In this document: one piece after another, positions 43,183-52,597 of the stretch
Layout: each line of letters begins with the position of its first letter
How positions within the stretch are numbered: the first letter of the stretch is position 1
Source of the DNA: Bdellovibrionales bacterium
Lineage (GTDB): Bacteria; Bdellovibrionota; Bdellovibrionia; Bdellovibrionales; UBA1609
DNA length: 55,117 nt
Reading direction: 5' to 3'
Assembly (NCBI GenBank): GCA_020850475.1
Contig: JADZEO010000084.1
Location: forward strand, 1 to 55,117
The notes under the pieces: generated by a model
Told to the model about the DNA's origin: nothing
What the model saw: the letters and a program-made list of their open reading frames with translations, nothing else
Database searches by the model: none
Position numbers and translations under genes: made by a program

Positions 43183-44898
43183 ATGGCGGCAAAAAAGACG
43201 GGATTAGGTGAGCTCTTAGTTAAAGAAAATCTCATCGATTATGAACAGTTGGAAAAGGCCCGACGCGAACAGAAAGCTGGCGGTGGTCGCCTGACGGCGG
43301 CGCTGGTGCGGCTGGGCTATGTTCGTGAAAAGGATCTAGCTGAGTTTTTGGGTCAACAGTTTAATGTTCCCACGATCGACCTCACGTCTTTTGAAATCGA
43401 CGAAGAGGCGACCAAGCTGGTTTCCCGTCAGGTTTGCGAAAAGCACATGGTCATTCCTGTCACCCTGGCCGGAAAGAACTTGGTTGTGGCCTTTGCTGAT
43501 CCCAGCAACATTTACGTCAAAGATGATTTGGCCTTGCTCACCCGTTGCAAGATTGAAGTGGTGGTTGCGTCTGAGGCGGCGATCAGTACGGCAATTGAAA
43601 AATACTATGGTAATTCCGGAAACCGCTTCGACACTATCATGTCGGAAATCGTCGAGGCAGATGAATCATTTACCGGCACTAAATCGAGTGCTGAGTTGGT
43701 GGATGGCGAAGCCAATGTCGATGAAGGTCCGATCATTCGCTTTGTGAATGCGATGTTGGCCGAGGCCATTAAGCTGAAGGCGTCGGACATTCACGTTGAG
43801 CCTTATGAAAAGCGCTTTCGCATTCGCTTTCGTATCGACGGAACACTTTATGAAAAGACCCAACCGCCACCCGGTACGGCGGCATCGGTGGTGAGTCGTA
43901 TCAAGATTTTGAGCAAAATGGACATCGCCGAGCGACGTCGCCCTCAGGACGGACGTTTAAAAGTGCGTCTCAAGAATGGTCGCGAGGTGGACTTTCGGGT
44001 GAACGCCGTGCCCACTTTGTTTGGTGAAAAAATCGTGTTGCGTATTTTGGACAAATCCAACCTGCAAGTCGACCTCACTAAACTGGGAATGGACGAGGCT
44101 CAGCTCAAATTGTTTAAAGATGCGATTTATTTGCCTCAAGGGATGGTGCTGGTAACTGGACCAACGGGTAGTGGTAAGACCACCACACTCTACTCCGCAC
44201 TTTCGGAGCTCAATCAAACGACTCGCAATATTTCAACCGCAGAAGATCCGGTGGAATTTAACTTAGATGGAATTAACCAGGTCCAGGCGGCCGCTGATTA
44301 TGGGGTTTCGTTCTCTGACATCCTTCGAGCCTTTCTGCGTCAAGACCCTGAAATCATTATGCTCGGTGAGATTCGTGATTTGGAAACAGCCAATATCGCC
44401 TACAAAGCGGCCTCGACAGGTCACATGGTACTCAGTACTTTGCACACCAATGACGCACCGGCCTCGGTGACTCGTCTCCTCGATATGGGAGTTCCCGGGT
44501 TTATGGTCGGCGAAGCCACCAGTTTGATCGTCGCTCAGCGACTGATGCGGCGGATTTGCAAGAGTTGTATCACCGAACATCGGGTAGCTCCTGAAGTGCT
44601 CATCGAGTTGGGCGTAAAACAGGAAGACCTTGATAAATTTAAAGATTTGAAAAAAGGCGAAGGTTGTGGAGAATGTAATGGTACGGGATTGCGTGGGCGT
44701 GTCGCGATTTATGAAATGATGAAGATGACCTCTGGCGTAAAGGAAGTGGTATTGAAGTCTGGAACTCCTCAGGAACTTAAGCGACTCGCGATTGCCGAAG
44801 GTATGATGTCGTTGCGGCAAAGTGCATTGCAAAAACTTCGCTTGGGATTTACCACCGTTCAGGAAGTCTTGAACTCGTCAGTTGGAGATGGAACATGA
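43183..44898 (+). CDS. pilB: Type IV pilus extension ATPase PilB
   Basis: The 571-residue protein has an N-terminal T2SSE_N/MshEN-type domain ('GELLVKENLIDYEQLEKA', 'EFLGQQFNVPTIDL'). The hexameric ATPase core has Walker A 'GPTGSGKTTTLYSAL', the Asp box, Walker B 'IIMLGEIRD' and the His box. The zinc-binding tetracysteine is 'CKSC' and 'CGEC'. It powers pilus extension, needed for prey entry in Bdellovibrio. I chose ATG 43183 with AGGGAAGG upstream rather than the earlier start at 43120. It overlaps pilT by four bases. Confidence 0.97.
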   Translation: MAAKKTGLGELLVKENLIDYEQLEKARREQKAGGGRLTAALVRLGYVREKDLAEFLGQQFNVPTIDLTSFEIDEEATKLVSRQVCEKHMVIPVTLAGKNLVVAFADPSNIYVKDDLALLTRCKIEVVVASEAAISTAIEKYYGNSGNRFDTIMSEIVEADESFTGTKSSAELVDGEANVDEGPIIRFVNAMLAEAIKLKASDIHVEPYEKRFRIRFRIDGTLYEKTQPPPGTAASVVSRIKILSKMDIAERRRPQDGRLKVRLKNGREVDFRVNAVPTLFGEKIVLRILDKSNLQVDLTKLGMDEAQLKLFKDAIYLPQGMVLVTGPTGSGKTTTLYSALSELNQTTRNISTAEDPVEFNLDGINQVQAAADYGVSFSDILRAFLRQDPEIIMLGEIRDLETANIAYKAASTGHMVLSTLHTNDAPASVTRLLDMGVPGFMVGEATSLIVAQRLMRRICKSCITEHRVAPEVLIELGVKQEDLDKFKDLKKGEGCGECNGTGLRGRVAIYEMMKMTSGVKEVVLKSGTPQELKRLAIAEGMMSLRQSALQKLRLGFTTVQEVLNSSVGDGT

Positions 44899-45962
44899 TT
44901 ACACTCCACCAGCTGCTCAAAGCGGCGGTGAAGCAGGGTGCCTCCGACCTCCACATTGTGGCGGGTTCTCCCCCGGTCTTGCGGATTGATGGACGGATCG
45001 TGAGAGTTAAGACTCGCGATCTGGCGGCCGACGATGCCCGTAAACTCTGTTATTCGATTTTGACCGACTCGCAAAAGAGTCGGTTTGAAGAACGCAAAGA
45101 AATCGACTTCAGTTTTGGTATTAAGAACATGGCGCGGTTTCGCGCCAATTTGTTTTTTCAGCGAGGAGCGGTCTCCGGTGTCTTCCGCCGAATTCCTCTC
45201 GATATTCCTGACCTACGGATGCTGTCGCTCCCCAACTCGGTCGAGAAGGTCACTAATTTTCCGTCGGGCTTAGTTCTGGTAACGGGCCCCACCGGTTCGG
45301 GGAAGTCCACCACCATCGCCGCTTTGATTGATAAAATTAATCGCGAGCGACGAGGGCACATCATTACGTTGGAAGACCCGATTGAGTACGTTCACGGTCA
45401 CAAAAATTGTATCGTGAATCAGCGGGAGATGGGTACGGACACACTTGGTTATGGTTCCGCGCTGCGCGCCGTTTTACGGCAGGACCCCGATGTGTGTTTG
45501 ATGGGTGAGCTCCGTGACTTGGAAACCATTGAAGCGGCCTTGGTGATCGCCGAAACCGGCCACTTGGTATTTGGCACGCTTCACACCAATTCCGCCGTTC
45601 AAACCATTAACCGGATTGTCTCGGTCTTTAGCGCCGAACAACAGGCGCGGATTCGCGTGCAGTTGAGTTTTACCTTAAACGCAGTGATCAGTCAGAGGTT
45701 GTTACCGGCCGCAAAGGGCGGCGTGGTTCCGGCCGTCGAGTTCTTGTTGATGAACACCACTATTCGCAATTTGATTCGCGAAAACAAGCTCCATCAGGTC
45801 TACGGAATGATGCAAGTCGGACAAGATAAGACAGGAATGATTACCTTGAATCAGTCCTTGCTCAACTTGATCCTCAAACGAAAAATTGATATTCGCTCTG
45901 CTTTTTCTGTGACTCCCGATCCCGAGGAGCTGGACAAGTTACTTAAACAGGCCGGAATTTAG
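44895..45962 (+). CDS. pilT: Type IV pilus retraction ATPase PilT
   Basis: The 355-residue protein has the N-terminal 'GASDLHIVAGSPPVLRIDG', Walker A 'GPTGSGKSTTIAAL', Walker B 'VCLMGELRDLETI', the 'TGHLVFGTLHTNSA' His box and the PilT-specific C-terminal 'TTIRNLIRENKLHQVYGMM' motif (AIRNLIRE). It depolymerises the pilus for retraction. Its start overlaps the pilB stop (ATGA). Confidence 0.98.
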   Translation: MITLHQLLKAAVKQGASDLHIVAGSPPVLRIDGRIVRVKTRDLAADDARKLCYSILTDSQKSRFEERKEIDFSFGIKNMARFRANLFFQRGAVSGVFRRIPLDIPDLRMLSLPNSVEKVTNFPSGLVLVTGPTGSGKSTTIAALIDKINRERRGHIITLEDPIEYVHGHKNCIVNQREMGTDTLGYGSALRAVLRQDPDVCLMGELRDLETIEAALVIAETGHLVFGTLHTNSAVQTINRIVSVFSAEQQARIRVQLSFTLNAVISQRLLPAAKGGVVPAVEFLLMNTTIRNLIRENKLHQVYGMMQVGQDKTGMITLNQSLLNLILKRKIDIRSAFSVTPDPEELDKLLKQAGI

Positions 45963-45992
45963 ACATAAACCGATCGCACACAACTTTGAGCT

Positions 45993-47210
45993 ATGGCAGT
46001 TTATAATTTTCAGGCGAAAGCCACCGATGGGAAATTCGTTAAAGGTGAGGTTGATGCCGCCAACGAGGCAGAAGCCCGGGTAAAAATCCGCGCGCAAAAA
46101 ATGAGTCCCATCAAAGTTACGGCCCGCGGTACTGAGGAAGTCAAAAAACGGGGGCTTAAACTTTTTGGTGAGAAAGTAAGCCCCAAAGACCTTCAGGTTT
46201 TCACCCGTCAGTTCGCGGTGCTCATTGGCGCCGGTGTTCCGGTCGTGCAAAGTCTAGAGGCCTTGATCCAGGGGGCTCGCAGTCCAGCGATGGGTCGCGC
46301 CCTGGAAAAGATTGTGGATGATGTTGAAAAGGGTAAGCAACTGGCCCAGGCGATGGCCACTCAACCCCATGTCTTCGATCGCATGTATGTCAATCTCATC
46401 ACCGCCGGCGAAGAGGGTGGTGTGCTCGACGGTGTGCTCAATCGACTGGCGGAGTACATTGAAAAGTCGGTAAAGCTGAAGGGCAAGATCATGGGCGCGC
46501 TTTGGTATCCCGGCGCCATCGTGGTGGTCGCAACTGCCGTGATCATTGGTATTTTGGTGTTCGTAATTCCGCAGTTTCAAGACATGTTTAAAGGTTTGGG
46601 CCAAGACCTACCCGCCCTCACCCAGTGGGTGATTGACGCCAGTGAATTCGTCAAAGGTGCTTGGTATGTTGTCATGGCCATTATGATTGGTGGCCCGATT
46701 GGCTTTAACATGTATTACTCGTCTTCGAGTGGCAAAAAAGTGTGTGACGCCATCTTTTTGGATGTGCCCATTTTTGGAGATTTAATTCTCAAAGGCTCCG
46801 TCGCCCGGTTTACCCGCACGCTTTCGACACTTCTTCAGGCCGGCGTGCGCATCATGGACTCCCTGGAAATCGCCGCCAACACCGCGGGAAACTGGGTGAT
46901 CGAAAACGCGATTCTAAAAGCCAAAGATTCGGTCAGTAAAGGTAAAACCCTTGCTGAACCCTTGAAGGCCGAAAAGCACATGCCCAACATGGTGGTGCAG
47001 ATGATTTCGGTCGGAGAGCAAACTGGTAACCTCGATACCATGCTAGGAAAAATTGCCGACTTCTACGAAGACGAAGTCGAACAAGCGGCAGAAACTCTGA
47101 CCAGCATGATTGAGCCCCTCTTGATGGTGTTCTTGGGCGGAATTATCGCGATTCTGGTGGTGGCCATGTATCTGCCGATCTTTAACTTGGCCAGCGTGGT
47201 GGCTGACTAG
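45993..47210 (+). CDS. pilC: Type IV pilus inner-membrane platform protein PilC
   Basis: The 405-residue protein has two T2SSF domains (about 70-190 and 270-395), each with cytoplasmic helices ('FTRQFAVLIGAGVPVVQSLE', 'FTRTLSTLLQAGVRIMDSL') followed by membrane helices. The N-terminal 'YNFQAKATDGKFVKGEVDA' is the family start. It connects the PilB/PilT motors to the pilin fibre. It lies 30 bases after pilT. Confidence 0.97.
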   Translation: MAVYNFQAKATDGKFVKGEVDAANEAEARVKIRAQKMSPIKVTARGTEEVKKRGLKLFGEKVSPKDLQVFTRQFAVLIGAGVPVVQSLEALIQGARSPAMGRALEKIVDDVEKGKQLAQAMATQPHVFDRMYVNLITAGEEGGVLDGVLNRLAEYIEKSVKLKGKIMGALWYPGAIVVVATAVIIGILVFVIPQFQDMFKGLGQDLPALTQWVIDASEFVKGAWYVVMAIMIGGPIGFNMYYSSSSGKKVCDAIFLDVPIFGDLILKGSVARFTRTLSTLLQAGVRIMDSLEIAANTAGNWVIENAILKAKDSVSKGKTLAEPLKAEKHMPNMVVQMISVGEQTGNLDTMLGKIADFYEDEVEQAAETLTSMIEPLLMVFLGGIIAILVVAMYLPIFNLASVVAD

Positions 47211-47211
47211 G

Positions 47212-48897
47212 ATGACAACCCTCAATCTAGTTACCAACCTGGAGCCGACTGAACCAATTGGTTTCGGCACCGAACAGCGTCGCCTTTTGGTGATTGAAGC
47301 CAGTCGGGTGCTGTTCTTGGTTGTTATCCTTTTGGTGTCGCTGATTTTTCAAGCGAGCCAAGGTCCGTTTATCAGTCTTGATGTCTGGTTGCCGTTTTAT
47401 GTGTTGCTGACCGTTTCCTTCGTTTTTAATTCGCTCTACCTTTATAATTTCGAAAATTTAGAACGCTGGCACGGGTGGATCAACTCCACCTTGTTTGCCT
47501 ATGATGCGCTCTTTGTTACTTTTCTGATTTATTATACGGGAACCAGCCAATCGATTTTTTTGTTCCTTTATTTGGTGAATATCATTTTGTGCGGCCTGGT
47601 CTTCCAGCGGCGGGGCTCGCTGCTATTGGCGCTGTGGACGTCGATCCTTTTTAGCTTTCTGATGATTGTGGGCCCGAGTGTCCAGGGTCAAAATCTCTAC
47701 TTTGCAGTGGGCCTCAATAACGTGGCGTTTTTTGCGGTCGCTTATCTTGGCGGACTGCTGAGTGAGCAACTCAATTTCATGGGTGTCGAACTGGTTGAGC
47801 GGCAAAAAGACATCGAAGCTTTGCGCGACCTCAATCAGATGATCGTTGATAACATGGCCACAGGTCTGATTACGACTGATTTGAGTGGGAACATTACCCA
47901 AGTCAACTATTCCGCTTCGCGCATCTTGGAAGACTCCGAACTGATGGGACGCCAACTCTTTGAGCTGTTTCCGGATCTAAAGAGTACGATTGATTTAAGA
48001 ACCATTCAGCGCGGTGACATCCAAGCCAAGCGGACCGAGTTAGATTACAAAAATTTTCGCGGCGAAAAGGCGACAATTGAGCTGACCTTGGGGCCGCTGC
48101 GCGATCGCTCCAAGAGTATCATTGGTTTTGTCTTTACCTTTCAGGACCTCACCCAGATCAAACGACTCGAGTATGCTATGCGCCAACAGGAGAAATTGGC
48201 GGCTGTGGGTCAATTGGCGGCGGGAATTGCCCATGAAATTCGTAACCCCTTGGCGAGCATTAGCGGCAGCATTCAACTTTTGTCCAGTTCCAATTCCTAC
48301 ACGGCCGAAGAAAAGAAACTCATGAGGATTGTGCTCAAGGAAATTGATCGATTGAACAATTTGATTTCCGAGTTTCTCGATTACGTTCGACCGCATACGC
48401 GCATTGAGGATCCGGTGAACCTCAATAGTCTTTTGCAGGAAATTTTGGATTTTGTCGCCAATAGCAAATCGCTGCCCTCGGCGGTGCAACAGGAAGTGAC
48501 TTTGGCTTCGGGTCGCACGGTATTTGGACACCGAGACAAACTCAAACAGGCCCTCTTGAATATTATAATCAACGCTTATCAAGCGATGGAGAAGAGCACA
48601 ACGCGAGTCCTGCGGGTTTCAACCCGTGATCTGGACTTGGAGCAAAGGGTCCAGGTGCGGATCGAAGACTTAGGTTGCGGAATGGACTCGGCCAATCGCA
48701 GTCGGATGTTCGAACCCTTTCACACCACCAAACCCGGAGGCACTGGGTTAGGTCTGGCCATTGCGCACAAGATTCTTGATAGTCACGGCGCCAGCATCGC
48801 CGTCGAGAGTGAACAGGGCAAGGGCACCACTTTTATCATCGATTTCCCAAGCCCCGACCGCGAAAAGTCACCGCCGCCCAAACGACACATCGCCTAA
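47212..48897 (+). CDS. pilS: PilS-like sensor histidine kinase (6TM, PAS)
   Basis: The 561-residue kinase has six TM helices (about residues 35-190), a linker, a PAS domain (about 205-310; 'ITTDLSGNITQVNYSASRIL'-type start), HisKA 'AAGIAHEIRNPLASISGS' with H341, and HATPase_c 'NIIINAYQAM', 'DLGCGM' and 'GGTGLGLAIAHKI'. PilS senses pilin in the membrane and controls the sigma-54 activator PilR. It starts one base after pilC, and pilR follows after a 328-base gap that holds a long hairpin. Confidence 0.93.
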   Translation: MTTLNLVTNLEPTEPIGFGTEQRRLLVIEASRVLFLVVILLVSLIFQASQGPFISLDVWLPFYVLLTVSFVFNSLYLYNFENLERWHGWINSTLFAYDALFVTFLIYYTGTSQSIFLFLYLVNIILCGLVFQRRGSLLLALWTSILFSFLMIVGPSVQGQNLYFAVGLNNVAFFAVAYLGGLLSEQLNFMGVELVERQKDIEALRDLNQMIVDNMATGLITTDLSGNITQVNYSASRILEDSELMGRQLFELFPDLKSTIDLRTIQRGDIQAKRTELDYKNFRGEKATIELTLGPLRDRSKSIIGFVFTFQDLTQIKRLEYAMRQQEKLAAVGQLAAGIAHEIRNPLASISGSIQLLSSSNSYTAEEKKLMRIVLKEIDRLNNLISEFLDYVRPHTRIEDPVNLNSLLQEILDFVANSKSLPSAVQQEVTLASGRTVFGHRDKLKQALLNIIINAYQAMEKSTTRVLRVSTRDLDLEQRVQVRIEDLGCGMDSANRSRMFEPFHTTKPGGTGLGLAIAHKILDSHGASIAVESEQGKGTTFIIDFPSPDREKSPPPKRHIA

Positions 48898-48948
48898 GCA
48901 GTCGTTCGACGTTCGCGACCCCTTTGGCCGTCAAAGATTCAAGGGCTT

Positions 48949-49068
48949 GCTCTAAGAAAGGATAATGATCTTCAGGCCGAGTTCGGATTGGTGCGGTGCT
49001 CGCAATCGCGAGCGCCGCTGCCGAACGAATGTTTGAGGACGGAAGATCTTATTATCCTTTCTTAGAGC
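48949..49068. repeat. 120-nt quasi-palindrome between pilS and pilR
   Basis: The outer arms GCTCTAAGAAAGGATAAT and ATTATCCTTTCTTAGAGC are perfect 18-bp inverted repeats. A 2-base bulge follows, then seven more pairs (GATCTTC/GAAGATC). An inner unpaired region leads to an apical stem, GCGGTGCTCGC pairing GCGAGCGCCGC around the loop AATC. No target duplication is seen. This may be a MITE-like element, a structured RNA or an attenuator. The rest of the 48898-49225 gap shows nothing else I can name. Confidence 0.9.
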
Positions 49069-49225
49069 CAGGCCATGAAGCTTGAGGTGTGTCGAAGGGG
49101 TACCGAAAGTCTGACGGGTGCCTGGGCTTGAGTCGAGGGCGGCGGCGGCTTGGTCGGGCTCGATAGGGGTTGTAAATCCTTGAGATACATTGGAAAATGA
49201 GAACACACCTAAGAGGGATCATTGG

Positions 49226-50638
49226 ATGAAACCACGAATTCTGGTTGTAGATGATGAAGAGTCCATTCGCGAATTTCTAGACATCATGTTGCGCAAAGAG
49301 GGCTACGATGTGACGTGCGCCGAGGACGGTCAAAAGGCGCTCGAGCTGCTCAAGAAAAAATCAGTCGACATGGTGATCTCAGATCTGCAGATGCCCAACA
49401 TGACCGGCATTGAATTGCTACGCAATGTGAAGGACCAATTTCCTGACATGCTGTTCATGATGATTACCGCGTTTGGTTCAACCGAAACGGCCGTGGAAGC
49501 CATGAAGCTGGGAGCCTACGATTATCTCACTAAGCCTTTTAAAATTGATGAAGTCCGCATCAATATTGCCAATGCCTTGCGCAGCAAGAATTTGGAAGTC
49601 GAAAACCGCACCCTCAAAAAAGAGCTCAATCGCGAATATAGCTTTCAAAACCTGATTGGAAACTCCGAGGCCATGCATCGGATTTTTGAAATGATCCGGC
49701 GGGTGTCGTCGACGCCGACCAACGTTTTGGTCACCGGAGAGAGCGGAACTGGTAAGGAGATGGTGGCCAAAGCCATTCACTATAATGGCCCCTTAAAGGA
49801 CAAACCCTTTGTGACGGTCAACTGCGGAGCGATTCCTGAAACCCTGATGGAATCCGAAATGTTCGGACACAAAAAGGGCTCCTTTACGGGAGCGGTTGCC
49901 GACAAGCAGGGCTTGTTCGAAGTCGCCGACGGTGGTTCTTTGTTCCTAGATGAGATTGGTGAGTTAGCGCCGTCGATTCAAGTGAAGTTACTGCGCGCCA
50001 TTCAAGAGCGGGTGATTCGTCGTGTGGGCGCCACCGACGACACCAAAGTTGAAGTGCGAATCATTGCGGCGACCAACCGCGACCTTGAAGAGATGGTCGG
50101 ACAAGGAACATTTAGGCAAGATTTGTTTTATCGCCTCAATGTGATCAATATTCGTATGCCGGCACTGCGTGAGCGAACCGAGGACATTCAGTTGTTGGCC
50201 ACCCACTTTTTGGCCAAGTACAATGACCGCTTGGGTAAGTCCATTGGCTCGATCAGCGTTGAAGCCATGGAGATGCTCAAAAAATATCACTACCCAGGAA
50301 ACGTGCGGGAGCTTGAGAACATTATCGAGCGAACGGTGGCCCTTGAGGGAGGCGCTACGATTTTACCTGAGAGTCTGCCGCCCTTTGTGAACACGCCGAG
50401 CGGCCGTAAGCTCGCCTCCAGCCATGAGATTGAGATTACCGAAGAAGGACTGGATCTCGATAAGGTCATGGGCCAGATCGAGAAGGAGCTGTTGGTTAAA
50501 GCAATTCACACCGCCGGTGGAGTTAAAAAAAGGGCGGCCAAGCTGCTCAACATTACCTTCCGCTCGATGCGCTACCGCGTGGAAAAGTACAACTTGGGTA
50601 CCATCAGCGACGATGAAATGGACGACGAAGGCCCATAG
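49226..50638 (+). CDS. pilR: PilR-like sigma-54 response regulator
   Basis: The 470-residue protein has a receiver (D53 in 'ISDLQMPN', K103 in 'TKPFK'), AAA+ with Walker A GESGTGKE, an intact sigma-54 loop GSFTGA, Walker B '[11 protein letters not shown]', and a C-terminal Fis helix-turn-helix ('[21 protein letters not shown]'). Together with the PilS-like kinase it should drive pilin transcription. I chose ATG 49226 (AAGAGGGA upstream), where receiver homology begins, over TTG 49190. It ends before a strong terminator. Confidence 0.94.
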   Translation: MKPRILVVDDEESIREFLDIMLRKEGYDVTCAEDGQKALELLKKKSVDMVISDLQMPNMTGIELLRNVKDQFPDMLFMMITAFGSTETAVEAMKLGAYDYLTKPFKIDEVRINIANALRSKNLEVENRTLKKELNREYSFQNLIGNSEAMHRIFEMIRRVSSTPTNVLVTGESGTGKEMVAKAIHYNGPLKDKPFVTVNCGAIPETLMESEMFGHKKGSFTGAVADKQGLFEVADGGSLFLDEIGELAPSIQVKLLRAIQERVIRRVGATDDTKVEVRIIAATNRDLEEMVGQGTFRQDLFYRLNVINIRMPALRERTEDIQLLATHFLAKYNDRLGKSIGSISVEAMEMLKKYHYPGNVRELENIIERTVALEGGATILPESLPPFVNTPSGRKLASSHEIEITEEGLDLDKVMGQIEKELLVKAIHTAGGVKKRAAKLLNITFRSMRYRVEKYNLGTISDDEMDDEGP

Positions 50639-50681
50639 ATTGCTGGTCCTCAAATCTTAAAAAAATAAATTGGCAAAAAAG

Positions 50682-50708
50682 AGCCAGCTGCAAAGAGCTG
50701 GCTTTTTT
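50682..50708. terminator. Bidirectional Rho-independent terminator
   Basis: A perfect 8-bp stem AGCCAGCT/AGCTGGCT with loop GCAAAG is flanked by A6 on the left and T6 on the right, so it can stop transcription in both directions: pilR from the left and the secreted protein gene (50789-51571) from the right. Confidence 0.95.
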
Positions 50709-50788
50709 ATGAGTGGAGCATGCCGAATCTCAGTTTTACTGTCGGTTGGGCCACAGGGTTACAGGGAGCGGCACTCTTTCGCTTTGAA

Positions 50789-51571
50789 CTAAATCTTCAG
50801 GTGACCACTGGGTGAGGTGCCTTCTGGGAATCCTGCTTCGGAGGAACCCTCGGCGACTTCAGGAGAGTAAATCTGAACTGACATGATGTTTTGGGAGTCG
50901 TCGGAACCGCCTCCGCCCGTCGAAGTGGAGCGAACCAACTTGGTCACAAAGCCAGAGTTCATCGTCTCACCGAATTCATTTGACGACTTGGAGCAGTTTA
51001 CGAGACGGAGATCGCGAGTTGAAAATTTACAACGAAGTTGCGAGGCCAACAGCACCGTTGAACCACCGCCAGGACGGGCGCGCGAGGCCACCTGTTTGGT
51101 AAAGGCCACCTTGTAGCGTCCGTTGGCAAGTTTAACGAGTTGAAGTTGAGTGAGGGCTCCGTCGAGTGGGCGGCGGTCATTCACACAGTCAATCACGACT
51201 TTGCCAGCTCGAGCACTTAACTCCAGCACCAAGACCACCGGCCCATCGGTGGTGCTGAATTCAAAATTTTCACTCATTTGACGAGGAAGGGCGAGACAGG
51301 ACGGACCGTTGAACTTCGAGAGAATCACCTCGATCTTGAGTTCTCGAATGCCTTGGTCGTTGAGTTCGCCCCAAGTTTGCTCGATACGTTCAAACTGAGC
51401 ACCACAGGGTTTCATAAAGGTGACCGTTCCGGTGGCAACGGGAAACATGTTATTTTGGCTGAGGCTCACAATCTTAGCCTTAGCTTCATACCATTCGGGC
51501 AGATGAGGCGAACGGGCCAAAGCCATTTGCGCGAGTAAAAGGGTCGACAAAGTAAGGATGAGGCGTTTCAT
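50789..51571 (-). CDS. Secreted protein of unknown function
   Basis: The 260-residue protein has a signal peptide (MKRLILTLSTLLLAQMALA, residues 1-19) and a mature domain with five cysteines (about C55, C92, C129, C179, C191), read as beta-rich. A low-complexity Gly/Ser tail region ('TSTGGGGSDD') follows. I recognise no family. ATG 51571 has AGGAGA ahead, better than the GTG-type start five codons upstream. It is a single gene transcribed toward the terminator. Confidence 0.8.
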   Translation of the reverse strand: MKRLILTLSTLLLAQMALARSPHLPEWYEAKAKIVSLSQNNMFPVATGTVTFMKPCGAQFERIEQTWGELNDQGIRELKIEVILSKFNGPSCLALPRQMSENFEFSTTDGPVVLVLELSARAGKVVIDCVNDRRPLDGALTQLQLVKLANGRYKVAFTKQVASRARPGGGSTVLLASQLRCKFSTRDLRLVNCSKSSNEFGETMNSGFVTKLVRSTSTGGGGSDDSQNIMSVQIYSPEVAEGSSEAGFPEGTSPSGHLKI

Positions 51572-51786
51572 GGAGTCTCCTTCCAAGCCAAAGTGATAGT
51601 GATAGACACCTGGCCTTACCAGAGCCTCAGCCTTGCATTCAATTGGGACGGTAGCTGCTTGTAGGGAATGGTCGGACGGTGGGTGGTTTTTGAGAGTTTT
51701 TCACCCGCTGGTGCTGAAAAAACTCCCCATATCGCCCCGAAAGTCCTTGTCTTGTCTGAATCTTACCCCTACTTCTTTAGAGAGGT

Positions 51787-51863
51787 GACCACGTAGCTCA
51801 GTTGGATAGAGCAACAGTTTCCTAAACTGTAGGTCGGAGGTTCAATCCCCCCCGTGGTCGCCA
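51787..51863 (+). tRNA. tRNA-Arg (anticodon CCT), CCA encoded
   Basis: Acceptor GACCACG/CGTGGTC (7 bp), D-arm GCTC/GAGC, anticodon stem ACAGT/ACTGT with loop TTCCTAA (anticodon CCT, codon AGG), discriminator G and encoded CCA at 51861-51863. The T-stem GGAGG/CCCCC has an A-C mismatch in the middle. The 3' end is shared with a direct repeat that bounds the island downstream. Confidence 0.95.
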
Positions 51864-51872
51864 GTTTTTTAC
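51858..51872 (+). repeat. Direct repeat, left (attL-like)
   Basis: TCGCCAGTTTTTTAC begins in the acceptor stem of tRNA-Arg(CCT) and runs over the CCA into the T-run that follows. It matches 53130-53144 exactly. Confidence 0.85.
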
Positions 51873-51989
51873 CAATGAGCTTACATGGTTACTTGGGCCT
51901 ACTACTTAGGTCACAGTGCATCCGCCTGAAAACACTCGACTTTTAGCCAGCATCCTTCAAATTCATACAGTCCGATATGTACGTCATAG

Positions 51990-52005
51990 GCATACAATTG
52001 TATGC
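51990..52005. promoter_or_regulatory. Candidate operator: 16-bp perfect palindrome
   Basis: GCATACAATTGTATGC is a perfect palindrome ending 13 bases before the ATG of the HTH-nucleotidyltransferase gene. The half-site CATACA recurs at 51964 and 52012. This is a likely binding site for autoregulation by the HTH protein. Confidence 0.65.
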
Positions 52006-52018
52006 TATAAACATACAT

Positions 52019-52597
52019 ATGAATTTACTCGCTCAGATCCTATCAAGCCAAGTTCGTGCCGAAATTTTTCGTCTGCTTTTTGGCGACGACAAAATTTCAA
52101 TTCATCTTCGTGATCTTCAACGCCAATCAGGTTTATCGATTGGCACGATTCAAAAGGAAATTGCTCATCTTAAAGCATTAGATCTCGTCACGTCCGAACG
52201 CGATGGCAATCGTCTTTACTATACTGCGAATGCCGATCACCCGCTGTACAAAGAAATTTGCGGTCTTGTTGAAAAAACATCCGGCATTGCAGAGCGATTG
52301 AAAGATGCTTTGAGTTCGGTAAAGGGAATCGAGTGTGCATTTATTTTTGGATCTTACGCAAAAGGCGAAGAGAAATCCCATAGTGATATCGATCTGATCG
52401 TAATTGGAAACGTTGGACTTCGTGTACTATCTTCAGTCTTCAAAAATCTCACAGAAAAAACTCAGCGCGAAATCAATCCGCATATTTATTCTATTAAATC
52501 CTGGGAAGAAAAATTGAAGAAGAAAGATCACTTCATCAAAAGTGTCTTGAGCGAGAAAAAAATCTTTCTGATTGGAGACGAAGATGTCCTTAGCTGA
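52019..52597 (+). CDS. HTH-fused minimal nucleotidyltransferase (MNT, antitoxin-like)
   Basis: The 192-residue protein has an N-terminal winged helix-turn-helix (about residues 5-72; 'QVRAEIFRLLFG', 'HLRDLQRQSGLSIGTIQKEI'), then a minimal nucleotidyltransferase with 'FIFGSYAKGEEKSHSDIDL' (G111-S112, D123 and D125), the GS-X10-D-x-D pattern of MNT proteins. In MntA/HepT systems the MNT protein is the antitoxin and AMPylates the HEPN toxin; here it also has its own DNA-binding domain. I chose ATG 52019, where the HTH begins. It overlaps the HEPN gene by 14 bases. Confidence 0.85.
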   Translation: MNLLAQILSSQVRAEIFRLLFGDDKISIHLRDLQRQSGLSIGTIQKEIAHLKALDLVTSERDGNRLYYTANADHPLYKEICGLVEKTSGIAERLKDALSSVKGIECAFIFGSYAKGEEKSHSDIDLIVIGNVGLRVLSSVFKNLTEKTQREINPHIYSIKSWEEKLKKKDHFIKSVLSEKKIFLIGDEDVLS

